Part shown: positions 1-7,703 of the stretch, piece after piece | Layout: each line of letters opens with the position of its first letter | Numbering within the stretch: position 1 is the first letter of the stretch | Source: an uncultured Blautia sp. | GTDB lineage: Bacteria > Bacillota > Clostridia > Lachnospirales > Lachnospiraceae | DNA: 64,000 nt | Direction: 5' to 3' | Assembly (NCBI GenBank): GCA_900540785.1 | Contig: UQHF01000004.1 | Span: forward strand, 62,001-126,000 | Notes under the pieces: model-generated | Told to the model about the DNA's origin: nothing | Seen by the model: the letters and a program-made list of their open reading frames with translations, nothing else | The model's database searches: none | Made by a program: the position numbers and the translations under genes

Positions 1-2
1 CT

Positions 3-509
3 GACTTTAATGATTTCTTATACGAAGATGCCATTAATTTTAGTGCAGATGGTAAAGGTGTAACATATATTTTAGTCGATGAAAATGAATATCAACAACA
101 GAATATTTCTGTCATCTTTGCATTTGCAACAATACAATCTACAGCATTACATTATTATGAAGAAGACTCCGAAGTGCTATCTTCTATCTCATGTGCTGAA
201 ATTAAATATTTTGCAATCACTCGCAAGTTACAAAAACAAATCGCATACACAATTGATGAAAATAAATATTATAGCACCATTTTCTTTGAATATTTTCTTC
301 AAGAATTATATGAGTTGTCTACGAAATACATAGGTTTTCAAGCTATATTTTTAAGAGCCAATAAACAAGGTGAAAATCTATATAGACGAAAAAAATTTAT
401 AGACGCAAGCAGCTATATCGTACCATATACTGAAGATGATCCAACCGGAAAATGTATTCCAATGATTTTAAACATCTCTTCAAATATATACGATATATTT
501 GGTGTGTAA
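3..509 (+). CDS. GNAT-like N-acetyltransferase, 5' end outside window
   Basis: The open frame enters from the left edge and ends at a TAA at 507-509, giving 168 residues without the N-terminus. The C-terminal part reads FQAIFLRANKQGENLYRRKKF, which resembles the GNAT pattern of a strand, an asparagine and a helix ending in a Tyr-x-x-x-x-F motif. The preceding segment (residues about 75-110) alternates charged and aromatic residues, as in acetyl-CoA-binding domains of TacT-like or RimI-like proteins. This is family recognition by eye, so the substrate is unknown. The gene is clearly more AT-rich than the housekeeping genes to its right, consistent with accessory DNA. An intrinsic terminator follows 20 bases after the stop. 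Confidence 0.55.
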   Translation, partial: DFNDFLYEDAINFSADGKGVTYILVDENEYQQQNISVIFAFATIQSTALHYYEEDSEVLSSISCAEIKYFAITRKLQKQIAYTIDENKYYSTIFFEYFLQELYELSTKYIGFQAIFLRANKQGENLYRRKKFIDASSYIVPYTEDDPTGKCIPMILNISSNIYDIFGV

Positions 510-529
510 TAACACATTAACATGGTTCC

Positions 530-560
530 GGGTACAGTTAAATGCTGTACCCGTTTTTTT
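530..560 (+). terminator. Intrinsic terminator after the GNAT gene
   Basis: GGGTACAG (530-537) pairs with CTGTACCC (545-552) across a 7-nt loop, followed by GTTTTTTT. It is a textbook rho-independent terminator for the gene ending at 509. Confidence 0.9.
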
Positions 561-639
561 ACTTTTTTATAACATTTTGAACATGATTTATGCTAAAATA
601 TTTGTACTATATTATATTGAACGAAAAGAGGTGTAAGGA

Positions 640-867
640 ATGAGTCAAGAAAAATATAGCTATGTACAAGGATTCTGTAATCTATTGCACTACAATGGCT
701 TGTGGTGTGTTAAATATGTGGGTACGACAGGACATTATTGTAAGGTAGAGATGGCATGTAGTTGCGCGAGAGAAAATTGTCATCAAGAATGTCAGGTGTT
801 AGATAAAGCACCAGAGATTATTGAACTTGACCAAGAATGGAGATTGCGAGACGATCCATTGTCGTAA
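640..867 (+). CDS. Small cysteine-rich protein of unknown function
   Basis: A 75-residue protein that starts with ATG 9 bases after an AGAGGTG ribosome site. It has seven cysteines (13, 23, 34, 40, 42, 47, 51), several histidines, and a C-x-C-x4-C-x3-C cluster in the middle, which could bind a metal or form disulfides. The C-terminus is acidic and tryptophan-containing. I see no signal peptide or membrane segment, so it is probably cytoplasmic. I do not recognise the family. It stands alone between a terminator and a likely promoter/terminator pair, in AT-rich DNA. Confidence 0.7.
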   Translation: MSQEKYSYVQGFCNLLHYNGLWCVKYVGTTGHYCKVEMACSCARENCHQECQVLDKAPEIIELDQEWRLRDDPLS

Positions 868-893
868 TGTCGAATTTTGAATGATAAAAATAA

Positions 894-921
894 TTGTAGA
901 CCGTATTGCATATGTTATAAT
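894..921 (+). promoter_or_regulatory. Strong promoter without a following gene
   Basis: TTGTAG at 894-899, a 16-bp spacer and TATAAT at 916-921, with an extended -10 TG two bases before TATAAT. Transcription would start near 928, only about 35 bases before the terminator at 962. Confidence 0.65.
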
Positions 922-927
922 AGATAG

Positions 928-1000
928 TGGGTAAACTGTCTCATATCTAGTTTTTCTTTTTCAGGAGCGTTCATGATAATATGTAACGCTCCTGTCTTTT
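928..1000 (+). ncRNA. Candidate small RNA of about 73 nt
   Basis: A good promoter (894-921) is followed after about 35 nt by a perfect 10-bp terminator hairpin with a T-rich tail, so the predicted transcript is about 73 nt. The 5' half contains a U-rich stretch (about 951-961). An alternative reading is a leader for a 30-codon hydrophobic ORF at 973-1065 whose ATG lies 6 nt after AGGAG. That AGGAG lies in the left arm of the hairpin and would be masked. I do not recognise an Rfam family. Confidence 0.4.
962..1000 (+). terminator. Intrinsic terminator
   Basis: CAGGAGCGTT (962-971) pairs perfectly with AACGCTCCTG (985-994), then TCTTTTTATCTTTATT. It terminates the plus-strand transcript starting near 928 and any read-through from the 640-867 gene. 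Confidence 0.85.
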
Positions 1001-1010
1001 TATCTTTATT

Positions 1011-1044
1011 GAAAAAAGAGGATTGCGTTTATACAATCCTCTTT
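1011..1044 (-). terminator. Intrinsic terminator facing the tsf operon
   Basis: AAAGAGGATTG (1015-1025) pairs with CAATCCTCTTT (1034-1044), loop of 8 nt. On the minus strand the hairpin is followed by TTTTTTC, so it is oriented to end minus-strand transcripts arriving from tsf, about 240 nt downstream of the tsf stop. Confidence 0.7.
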
Positions 1045-1080
1045 GTAATATCTACATATAAATGATGCTGTGTTTATAAA

Positions 1081-1215
1081 ATTGCGTAAATTTCACTGAA
1101 GGTAAATGTTTTCAGTTTTACGCAATCTCTGACGCAATTTTTACTCAAAACCGTACGATATTTTACGGTAAAATACGGTAAGTTTTACACATGTGCGTAA
1201 ATTACATTGCGTACA
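1081..1215. repeat. Cluster of short ATTGCGTA and TACGGTAA repeats
   Basis: ATTGCGTAAA at 1081-1090 faces TTTACGCAAT at 1117-1126 as a perfect 10-bp inverted repeat with partly paired inner sequence. Further copies are ACGCAATTT at 1132-1140, TGCGTAAATT at 1194-1203 and ATTGCGTAC at 1205-1213. TACGGTAA occurs at 1164-1171 and 1174-1181, one helical turn apart. No gene covers this stretch. Such arrays are seen at integrase arm sites and protein-bound control regions; which applies here is unknown. Confidence 0.55.
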
Positions 1216-1284
1216 CTAAACATCTTAGATTGCTTGATATTACTGACTTTCCTCACTATCATAATGAAAACTTCTCGGAAGTGA

Positions 1285-2223
1285 TTAGTTTCCCATCTGC
1301 TTTGCTACTTCTTCTGCAAAGTTCTCTTCTTTCTTCTCGATTCCTTCGCCAGTCTCGAAACGAACGAAGCCTTTCACTGTAAGGTTTGCACCATTCTCTT
1401 TAGCAACCTGCTCTACGTATTTAGCAACAGTCTGTTTTCCATCCTCTGCTTTTACGTAAACCTGGTCAAGAAGGCAGATTTCTTTCAGCTCTTTCTTGAT
1501 ACGTCCTTCGATCATTCCTTTGATAACCTTTTCCGGTTTCTGGGACTCTTTCGGGTCATTCATGATCTGAGCCATAAGAATCTCTTTCTCATGTGCGATG
1601 TAGTCAGCGCTTACTTCGCTGTCGCTTGTGTACTGTGGTTTGAGAGCTGCAATCTGCATTGCAACGTTTCTTGCCATCTCTTTTACAGCGTCGTTTACAA
1701 CATCTGTCTCAACGTCTACAAGAACGCCGATTTTACCACCCATATGTGTGTAAGAAGCAACGAAACCGTTGTCCTCTTTCACCTGAGTGAATCTTCTGAT
1801 GTTCATGTTTTCGCCGATTACAGAAATCTGAGCTGCAAGTTCTTCGTTTACAGTCTTTGTTGTGTCAAGTGCCCACGGCTCTGCAAGGAAAGCTGCAACA
1901 TCTGCTGCCTCTGTTGTAAGAGCCTGTGCTGCAACGTCTGCAACATAGTTCTGGAATTTTTCGTTCTTTGCAACGAAGTCTGTCTCTGCGTTTACTTCTA
2001 CAACAACTGCTTTTTTGCCATCTTCTGCAACTAAAGTCTTGCAAAGACCTTCTGCTGCCACACGGCTTGCTTTCTTCTGAGCTGTAGCAAGACCTTTCTC
2101 ACGAAGGAATTCTACTGCTTTATCCATATCGCCTTCTGTTGCTGTAAGAGCTTTCTTACAATCCATCATTCCGGCGCCAGTCATTTCTCTTAACTCTTTT
2201 ACCTGTGCTGCTGTAATAGCCAT
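1285..2223 (-). CDS. tsf: Translation elongation factor Ts
   Basis: A 312-residue guanine-nucleotide exchange factor for EF-Tu. The N-terminal UBA-like module (about 1-55) carries the diagnostic LREMTGAGMMDCKKAL stretch, followed by the TDFVAKNEKF core motif (around residue 80) that contacts EF-Tu, and the longer dimerisation-type core typical of Firmicutes. The start ATG follows AGGAGG by 8 nt. It lies 26 bp downstream of rpsB, the conserved rpsB-tsf order, so it is co-transcribed from the rpsB promoter. The likely terminator is at 1011-1044. Confidence 0.98.
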   Translation of the reverse strand: MAITAAQVKELREMTGAGMMDCKKALTATEGDMDKAVEFLREKGLATAQKKASRVAAEGLCKTLVAEDGKKAVVVEVNAETDFVAKNEKFQNYVADVAAQALTTEAADVAAFLAEPWALDTTKTVNEELAAQISVIGENMNIRRFTQVKEDNGFVASYTHMGGKIGVLVDVETDVVNDAVKEMARNVAMQIAALKPQYTSDSEVSADYIAHEKEILMAQIMNDPKESQKPEKVIKGMIEGRIKKELKEICLLDQVYVKAEDGKQTVAKYVEQVAKENGANLTVKGFVRFETGEGIEKKEENFAEEVAKQMGN

Positions 2224-2249
2224 TGTTATTTCCTCCTGGATAATTACAA

Positions 2250-2999
2250 TTATTCTTCTGTTGCTTCCTCTGCGAACTCTTCAGATTCTGCTTCGATTTC
2301 ACCGTCTGCATCTGCTGTTCCCTGATTTGCTTCGATAACAGCGTCTGCCATTTTGGATACGATTAATTTTACTGCACGGATTGCGTCATCGTTACCCGGG
2401 ATTACATAATCCAGTTCTTCCGGATCACAGTTTGTATCACAGATACCGATAAGCGGGATTCCCAGAGAGTGAGCTTCCTGAACACAGATTCTTTCTTTTT
2501 TCGGGTCTACGATAAAGATTGCATCCGGGATTCTCTTCATTTCTTTAATACCGCCTAAGTTTTTCTGTAACTTAGTCAGTTCTTTTCTTAATTCAATAAC
2601 TTCTTTCTTAGGCAGAACTTCGAATGTTCCGTCAGCTTCCATAGCTTCGATTTCTTTCAGACGTGCAATACGGCTCTGGATTGTTTTGAAGTTTGTAAGC
2701 ATACCGCCTAACCATCTCTCGTTTACATAGAACTGTCCGCAGCGCTCTGCCTCTGTTTTGATAGCGTCCTGAGCCTGTTTCTTAGTACCAACGAATAAGA
2801 TGTTTCCGCCGTTTGCTACGATGTCAGCGATTGCATTGTAAGCATCGTCTACCATGCCTACAGACTGCTGTAAGTCGATGATGTAGATACCGTTTCTCTC
2901 TGTGTAGATGTATGGAGCCATTTTAGGGTTCCATCTTCTTGTCTGATGTCCGAAATGTACACCTGCTTCTAAAAGCTGTTTCATTGAAATAACGCTCAT
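2250..2999 (-). CDS. rpsB: 30S ribosomal protein S2
   Basis: A 249-residue small-subunit ribosomal protein. The N-terminus MSVISMKQLLEAGVHFGHQ and the following WNPKMAPYIY are signature S2 sequence, and the C-terminus is the usual acidic tail. I use the ATG at 2999, seven bases after AAAGGAG; a longer frame reaching 3032 adds a basic stretch absent from S2 and lacks a ribosome site. It is the first gene of the rpsB-tsf operon. It is preceded by a GC-rich leader of about 120 nt, a plausible site of S2 autoregulation although I do not recognise a defined motif. Confidence 0.97.
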   Translation of the reverse strand: MSVISMKQLLEAGVHFGHQTRRWNPKMAPYIYTERNGIYIIDLQQSVGMVDDAYNAIADIVANGGNILFVGTKKQAQDAIKTEAERCGQFYVNERWLGGMLTNFKTIQSRIARLKEIEAMEADGTFEVLPKKEVIELRKELTKLQKNLGGIKEMKRIPDAIFIVDPKKERICVQEAHSLGIPLIGICDTNCDPEELDYVIPGNDDAIRAVKLIVSKMADAVIEANQGTADADGEIEAESEEFAEEATEE

Positions 3000-3126
3000 G
3001 TTTTTTCTCCTTTTGGTTGTTTTCTTCCGCACTGCTCATTTTCTGTCCGGACCCGCCGTCACACCGTAGGGCACCATCCCTTCAGAATCACTGTGCGTGT
3101 AATTTCTGTTGATTTACAACTTCTGA

Positions 3127-3156
3127 ATTATAGCATAGAAAAACCCTCCGTGTAAA
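3127..3156 (-). promoter_or_regulatory. rpsB-tsf promoter
   Basis: On the minus strand TTTACA (3156-3151), an 18-bp spacer and TATAAT (3132-3127). The -35 box lies in the loop of the terminator hairpin of the upstream pseudouridine synthase gene. The resulting leader runs about 120 nt to the rpsB start. Confidence 0.7.
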
Positions 3157-3163
3157 GAGGGTT
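3137..3163 (-). terminator. Terminator of the pseudouridine synthase gene
   Basis: On the minus strand AACCCTC, an 8-9 nt loop and GAGGGTT followed by TTTTT. It lies 11 bp after the stop at 3175. The loop and T-tail double as the spacer and -35 region of the rpsB promoter. Confidence 0.75.
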
Positions 3164-3174
3164 CTTCAAACTTT

Positions 3175-3918
3175 TTATGCTTTTTTCAAAATGGAGACTT
3201 CCTCTTCCGTAAGCTGCCTGCACTCTCCTTTTAAAAGTGTCTCCGGCAAGGTAAGCGGCCCCATTGAAATCCGTTTCAGATAAATGACTTTTTTCCCCAC
3301 AGCCTCCATCATGCGTTTTACCTGGTGAAATTTCCCCTCGCATATGGTAAGATGAACTTCCGACTGCCATTTTAAAGACTCCCCGGGAATCTTTTTCACG
3401 GAAAGTATTTCAAGCTTTGCAGGAAGGGTATCTTTCTTTTCGCCGATGTCCACTCCCTTTCTCATAGCCTTCACATCTTCCTCTGTAACGGCTCCCTCTA
3501 CTACAGCATAATACGTCTTATCTACGTGCTTTTTCGGAGAAAGGAGCGCATGGGCAAGTGCTCCGTCATCTGTGATCAAAAGCAGACCTTCTGTATCTTT
3601 ATCAAGGCGGCCCACCGGAAACAGTCCTTTTCTCCTGTCCGGGATCAGCTCCATCACCGTCTTGTCTCTTGCGTCCTCTGTGGCGCTTACATATCCTGCC
3701 GGCTTATGGAGAAGGTAATATACAAACTCCGGCGCAGCTCCTATCTCCTGACCGAGAAGCGCAACCGTATCTTTTTCTGTATCTACCTTCTGTTCCGGTT
3801 TTTTTATGGAAACTCCATTTACCTGAACCTGCCCTTTCTGGATCATTTTCTTTACTTCGCTTCGCGTTCCAGCCCCCGCATCTGCCAGAAATTTATCAAG
3901 TCTCACTGCTTTTTTCAT
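3175..3918 (-). CDS. rRNA pseudouridine synthase, RsuA/RluB family
   Basis: A 247-residue enzyme that isomerises uridine to pseudouridine in rRNA. An N-terminal S4 RNA-binding domain (RLDKFLADAGAGTRSEVKKM, about 6-60) precedes the catalytic domain. The catalytic aspartate is in GRLDKDTEGLLLIT (about residue 103), and the C-terminal KFHQVKRMMEAVGKKV motif is typical of the RsuA/RluB/RluE/RluF branch. Length and layout best match RsuA (16S position 516), but the exact target cannot be assigned by eye. It lies 17 bp after the ABC permease gene, so it may share that transcript, and ends at its own terminator. Confidence 0.92.
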   Translation of the reverse strand: MKKAVRLDKFLADAGAGTRSEVKKMIQKGQVQVNGVSIKKPEQKVDTEKDTVALLGQEIGAAPEFVYYLLHKPAGYVSATEDARDKTVMELIPDRRKGLFPVGRLDKDTEGLLLITDDGALAHALLSPKKHVDKTYYAVVEGAVTEEDVKAMRKGVDIGEKKDTLPAKLEILSVKKIPGESLKWQSEVHLTICEGKFHQVKRMMEAVGKKVIYLKRISMGPLTLPETLLKGECRQLTEEEVSILKKA

Positions 3919-3935
3919 TTTCTGCTCCTGTATCT

Positions 3936-6068
3936 TTATTCAAGAGGAATATTTGATTCCAGAAGACCTTCCTGTACCTTTACACTGTCCTCCAGAATAA
4001 AATCCGGTACTTTTTCTTTCAGCACATATCCCATGCCTCCATATACCGGATAGTTTCCATAAGAGAGCCCGTCTGCCGTATATGTTATCTCGACATCAAC
4101 ATTTTCTCTTTCTACCCAGCCCGGCATAAGAAACTGCGGAACGATCGCCTGCTCCAGCTCTTTTAGCTGTTCTTTCTCTTCATAGCGCACAATGACCATA
4201 TCCAACATTCCGTCTTCTTTATTTTCTTTTGTATAATAAACATCGGCATATTCCAGATTTTCGATTCCCTCAAACAAAGGATACCCTTTTTCTTTTAAAA
4301 ATGCAACTGTTCTCTTAAATCCCGGATAAAGATACACACTTCCATTGTAAGAGATCTGCGACTCTTTTCCAGGTACCAACTGATCCGGCTTTTCTGTAGA
4401 AGGCAGCATATCATAATCATAATAGAGCAGACTGCACGGCAGTTCTGTAAATGTTTTCGCATCTGCATCTTTTAAGTCTTTTCGCAGATTTTCCAAAAAC
4501 TCTGCTTTTTCGCTTTCTTTCATGAGCTCGTCTTCTACAGTACCGCCTGCAAGCGTAAACGAATTTTTATATTTTTCCCCTACATCCAAAAATCCATATT
4601 TCCACGCGATATAATCGGGATCTTTGTGTATTTCTTCCATTAAGGCTCTGCACTGACTGCGTTCTATAGTATAATGCCGGTAAATTCTTCTTCCAAATCC
4701 GGTCTCAAATCGAACAGGAAGATAACACCCATCTTCACTTTCTTTTAACGGCTCTTCCCGGACTATTTTCTTCAAAATCTCGTACATCTCGGGCGTTTTT
4801 TCTATGGTTATAAATGTTCCCGGACCATTGTCTTTCACATTCTTTTCTTCATATTTTCCCTCCTCTGTCTCACAGATATACGGAATTACCTCATTTCCGT
4901 TTACATCATAAAGCTCAAAGGCGATGCTTTCAATTTTCTCATAATCCGGAATGTATGTTTCATACCCTGTTAAATCCATCTTAAATATAAACGCCACAGC
5001 TGCCACTGCCAGAAAGGACGCGATAAGATGAAACTTTCTGCAGAAAAAGCACCGGAAATCAAAATGGTAAAAGGTTTCCAGAATCCCATGAACCATCACG
5101 ATTCCGAAAATACCTCCTGCAACCGCCCAGACAACTCCATGCCCTCCTGTAGGCGCTGCATAGGCAAATAAACCGATGCCAAGTCCTGCCGGAATTACCA
5201 CCATGAAGCGGACAACCGGCTCGCTCCAGGAATATACAAGGGCATGTCCTGCTTTCTCAAGCGGTCTTTTTTCAAATGCGAGAAAAGCTGCCACTGCGAA
5301 AAGCGCTCCCACAAAAAGCAGCCCCAAAAACAAGATCACTCCTGCCTCCCCATCTCTGTACATTTCCAGAAAACGGTCCTGAACAAACAGCGGTGAAAAA
5401 TAATTATAGAAAATTCCAAGAATTCCATTCTGTAAATAGTAATAATTTCTGTAAAAAGTCTCTCCGTATCCATTCAGAACCCAGGAAAGAGCCGGGAAAT
5501 AAAAAAGGAGTCCAAAGAAACATAAAATTCCCATAAGGATATTCCCTGTCATGCTCAAAACAAACACCGTACAGAAGTAGATCAGGAAATAGTCCAAAAG
5601 ATGGAATATCATCAGCTTTACTGCCATCCCCATAAGTCCGAGACTGAAAAAGCCCCTGGAAGCGCCGATACATACAGCAAGAAATTCCATGATCACATAA
5701 GGAACAATATAAAAGACAACTCCTGCAAAAGCCTGCTGTAAAAAAATCTGCTTTCTTGTCAGAGGAAGACTGTGATAAAAGTCCGCCTTTCTTTTGGAAT
5801 ACAGATACCCAAAACTGCTTACACCATTTATAAACGCAGCCACCATTGCCATTACCAGTCCTGTCAGTACAAAACCGTCTCTCCAGAGATTTTCATAAAG
5901 AATTTCCATCTGACCTGCTGTGTAGTGCAGATGCTGCCACTGTCCAAGCATCACAAGCTCTGCCACCGGAAAGGCAAAAACAAATCCGACTGCAATAAAA
6001 AGTGGAAGCCAGGGCTTACTTTTAAACGCAGTCGTTATATTTTTACTAGAAAAGATTTTGGATCTCAT
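3936..6068 (-). CDS. ABC-2-type transporter permease with DUF6449-like C-terminal domain
   Basis: A 710-residue membrane protein. The N-terminal 380 residues hold about eight hydrophobic segments (for example PWLPLFIAVGFVFAF and VIPAGLGIGLFAYA). They are followed by a soluble extracytoplasmic domain with many acidic and aromatic residues, resembling the DUF6449 domain of Lachnospiraceae YtrC/YtrD-like exporters. I start at the ATG at 6068, preceded by GGAGGTGG; a GTG at 6089 would place that ribosome site inside the gene. It overlaps the ATPase gene by 23 bp, indicating translational coupling, and probably forms an exporter or cell-envelope stress pump with it. The substrate is unknown. Confidence 0.85.
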   Translation of the reverse strand: MRSKIFSSKNITTAFKSKPWLPLFIAVGFVFAFPVAELVMLGQWQHLHYTAGQMEILYENLWRDGFVLTGLVMAMVAAFINGVSSFGYLYSKRKADFYHSLPLTRKQIFLQQAFAGVVFYIVPYVIMEFLAVCIGASRGFFSLGLMGMAVKLMIFHLLDYFLIYFCTVFVLSMTGNILMGILCFFGLLFYFPALSWVLNGYGETFYRNYYYLQNGILGIFYNYFSPLFVQDRFLEMYRDGEAGVILFLGLLFVGALFAVAAFLAFEKRPLEKAGHALVYSWSEPVVRFMVVIPAGLGIGLFAYAAPTGGHGVVWAVAGGIFGIVMVHGILETFYHFDFRCFFCRKFHLIASFLAVAAVAFIFKMDLTGYETYIPDYEKIESIAFELYDVNGNEVIPYICETEEGKYEEKNVKDNGPGTFITIEKTPEMYEILKKIVREEPLKESEDGCYLPVRFETGFGRRIYRHYTIERSQCRALMEEIHKDPDYIAWKYGFLDVGEKYKNSFTLAGGTVEDELMKESEKAEFLENLRKDLKDADAKTFTELPCSLLYYDYDMLPSTEKPDQLVPGKESQISYNGSVYLYPGFKRTVAFLKEKGYPLFEGIENLEYADVYYTKENKEDGMLDMVIVRYEEKEQLKELEQAIVPQFLMPGWVERENVDVEITYTADGLSYGNYPVYGGMGYVLKEKVPDFILEDSVKVQEGLLESNIPLE

Positions 6069-6945
6069 ATCCTGCCACCTCCGTCTCACTGATAAATATT
6101 TCTTCCAGAGATAAAGGAATTACCTCATGGAACAGAGGGCGCTTTTCTTCCACAATATGAAGAATTTCTTCTTTTGTCCCTCTTGCCGTGATCATCAGAA
6201 GAGAACCCTGATGACTGACTTTTAAAACCTCCAGATCTCGCATCAACTCATATTCCTTTGATTTATCAGAAAATACGCATTGTATTTTGTGGATATGGCT
6301 CTTCATCTCTTCCAGTTCTTTTGATAGAAGAATCCCTCCTTTATGCAAAAGACCCACATGGTCGCAAATATCTTCCAGTTCCCGAAGATTATGAGAAGCG
6401 ATCACCGGCGCAAAATCCCGGTTCATGATCTCCGATGCAAAAATACTTTTTACTGCCTGGCGCATAACCGGATCCAGTCCGTCAAATGTCTCATCTCCCA
6501 GAAGATACCTCGTATTGGCGCTGATTCCCAGAATCACCATAAGCTGTTTTTTCATTCCTTTGGAAAAGGTGGAAATCCGCCGTTTCCCCTCCATCTGAAA
6601 CTGTTTCATCAGACGGTGATACTTTTCTTTGTGAAAGCCCGGATAATAGTTGCTGTAAAAATTCATCAAATCCTCCGGCGTATAATTTAACGGCACATAG
6701 CTGTCGTCCGGAATATAAAAAACAGAGGCTTTCTTTTTATCATTTTCATACACAGGCTCCTTATCTACCAGAACCTCCCCTTCATCTGGCTTTAAAATAC
6801 CGGCTGCAATACGAAGAAGCGTACTTTTTCCTGCCCCGTTGCTTCCTACAAGCCCGAATACCTCCCTGTTGTAAATATTGAGGCTTACCTTGTCTACTGC
6901 ACAGACTTTCCCGAAAGATTTCCTGCACTCTTTTATCTCAATCAT
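6046..6945 (-). CDS. ABC transporter ATP-binding protein (YtrB-like)
   Basis: A 299-residue nucleotide-binding subunit. Walker A is GSNGAGKST (about 34-42), the signature region is TFSKGMKKQ (about 134) and Walker B reads YLLGDETFDGLD, keeping the aspartate and glutamate but with Gly and Thr where Leu and Pro are usual. The switch histidine is in IASHNLREL. It starts after GGAGGAG and overlaps the regulator gene by 8 bp and the permease gene by 23 bp. Together the three genes form a ytrAB-type operon in which the ATPase powers the DUF6449-type permease. Confidence 0.93.
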   Translation of the reverse strand: MIEIKECRKSFGKVCAVDKVSLNIYNREVFGLVGSNGAGKSTLLRIAAGILKPDEGEVLVDKEPVYENDKKKASVFYIPDDSYVPLNYTPEDLMNFYSNYYPGFHKEKYHRLMKQFQMEGKRRISTFSKGMKKQLMVILGISANTRYLLGDETFDGLDPVMRQAVKSIFASEIMNRDFAPVIASHNLRELEDICDHVGLLHKGGILLSKELEEMKSHIHKIQCVFSDKSKEYELMRDLEVLKVSHQGSLLMITARGTKEEILHIVEEKRPLFHEVIPLSLEEIFISETEVAGYEIQNLF

Positions 6946-7312
6946 GTTTCTCCTCCCTGTAGCAATCCTGAATTTCTGAAATGAGAAGCTCCTTATCTAC
7001 TTTCAGAGTTTTTCCCTTCCTGACAACCCCTTTAAACTCTTTCAGATATTCCTGGCGTCCCACCTGCAGCACTTTGTCTGTATCTGCCACAAAATTGCCT
7101 CTTCCTTTTACCGGATAAATCAATCCCTGCTGCTCGAGCTCCATATAAGCCCTCTGTATGGTATTGGGATTAATCGATAAATCCACAGCAAGCTGACGGA
7201 CAGAAGGCATTTTCGTTCCCACCGGCAGCGCACCTGTAATGATCAGCGTCTTAAATTTTTCTGCCACCTGTTCATATATGGGCCTTCTGTCCTGATAATC
7301 TAAGAAAATCAT
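6938..7312 (-). CDS. GntR family transcriptional regulator, YtrA subfamily
   Basis: A 124-residue repressor with a winged helix-turn-helix at about 10-75 (YEQVAEKFKTLI, then MPSVRQLAVDLSINPNTIQRAY as recognition region and GRGNFV as wing). The short C-terminal tail without a ligand domain is the YtrA type, which controls an adjacent ABC transporter. It starts with ATG after GGAGGG. A perfect palindrome directly upstream matches the B. subtilis YtrA operator pattern, so autoregulation of the three-gene operon is very likely; the natural inducer is probably envelope stress, by analogy. Confidence 0.94.
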   Translation of the reverse strand: MIFLDYQDRRPIYEQVAEKFKTLIITGALPVGTKMPSVRQLAVDLSINPNTIQRAYMELEQQGLIYPVKGRGNFVADTDKVLQVGRQEYLKEFKGVVRKGKTLKVDKELLISEIQDCYREEKHD

Positions 7313-7331
7313 ACGTTCCCTCCCATCTCAT

Positions 7332-7354
7332 GTGTATTAATTGTCTTAATACAC
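7332..7354. promoter_or_regulatory. YtrA-type operator
   Basis: GTGTATTAA (7332-7340), five bases, TTAATACAC (7346-7354): a perfect 9-bp inverted repeat. The outer GTGTA and TACAC are separated by 13 bp, matching the AGTGTA-N13-TACACT site described for B. subtilis YtrA. It lies 20 bp upstream of the gntR start, just downstream of a weak promoter (TTGTTC, 17 bp, TACTCT on the minus strand). Confidence 0.85.
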
Positions 7355-7430
7355 TTAGAGTACCATATTTTATACGGCAGAACAACATTTTAAAATCTTA
7401 AAGTTTTATAAAGCTTTTCTATGGATAAAG

Positions 7431-7486
7431 AAAAAACCGGAAAACAGAAGAGGCAATACATCTGCCTCTCTGTCTTCCGGATTTTT
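7431..7486 (-). terminator. Terminator after copA
   Basis: A long stem formed by CCGGAAAACAGAAGAGGCA (7437-7455) and its near complement up to CCGG at 7480. On the minus strand it is followed by TTTTTT. It lies 14 bp after the copA stop. Confidence 0.8.
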
Positions 7487-7499
7487 GTGATCTTTGCGT

Positions 7500-7703
7500 T
7501 TATTCCACGCTTACCACCTCGTATCCTGCATCTGCCACTGCTTTTGCAAGCGCGTCTTTATCTGTATTTTCCGGAGCTTTTATATAAGCTGCCTTATCTT
7601 CCAGATTCACATCTGCCTGTACGCCTTCAAATCCTTCCAGCGCTTTTTTTACGGCTGCCTGACAGTGCGGGCACATCATTCCATTAATTTTCATTGTGAT
7701 CAT
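7500..7703 (-). CDS. Possible free CopZ-like copper chaperone from an internal start in copA
   Basis: A 67-residue protein in the copA frame: MITMKINGMMCPHCQ and onward, a complete HMA/CopZ fold of usual CopZ length with Cys11 and Cys14 as metal ligands. AAAAAGGAGG (7721-7712) lies 8 nt before this ATG, a perfect Shine-Dalgarno sequence inside the coding region of the larger protein. Dual products from one copA gene are known in E. coli by frameshifting; an internal start here is my inference. An alternative is that the site is a relic of a separate copZ gene that fused to copA. Confidence 0.5.
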   Translation of the reverse strand: MITMKINGMMCPHCQAAVKKALEGFEGVQADVNLEDKAAYIKAPENTDKDALAKAVADAGYEVVSVE

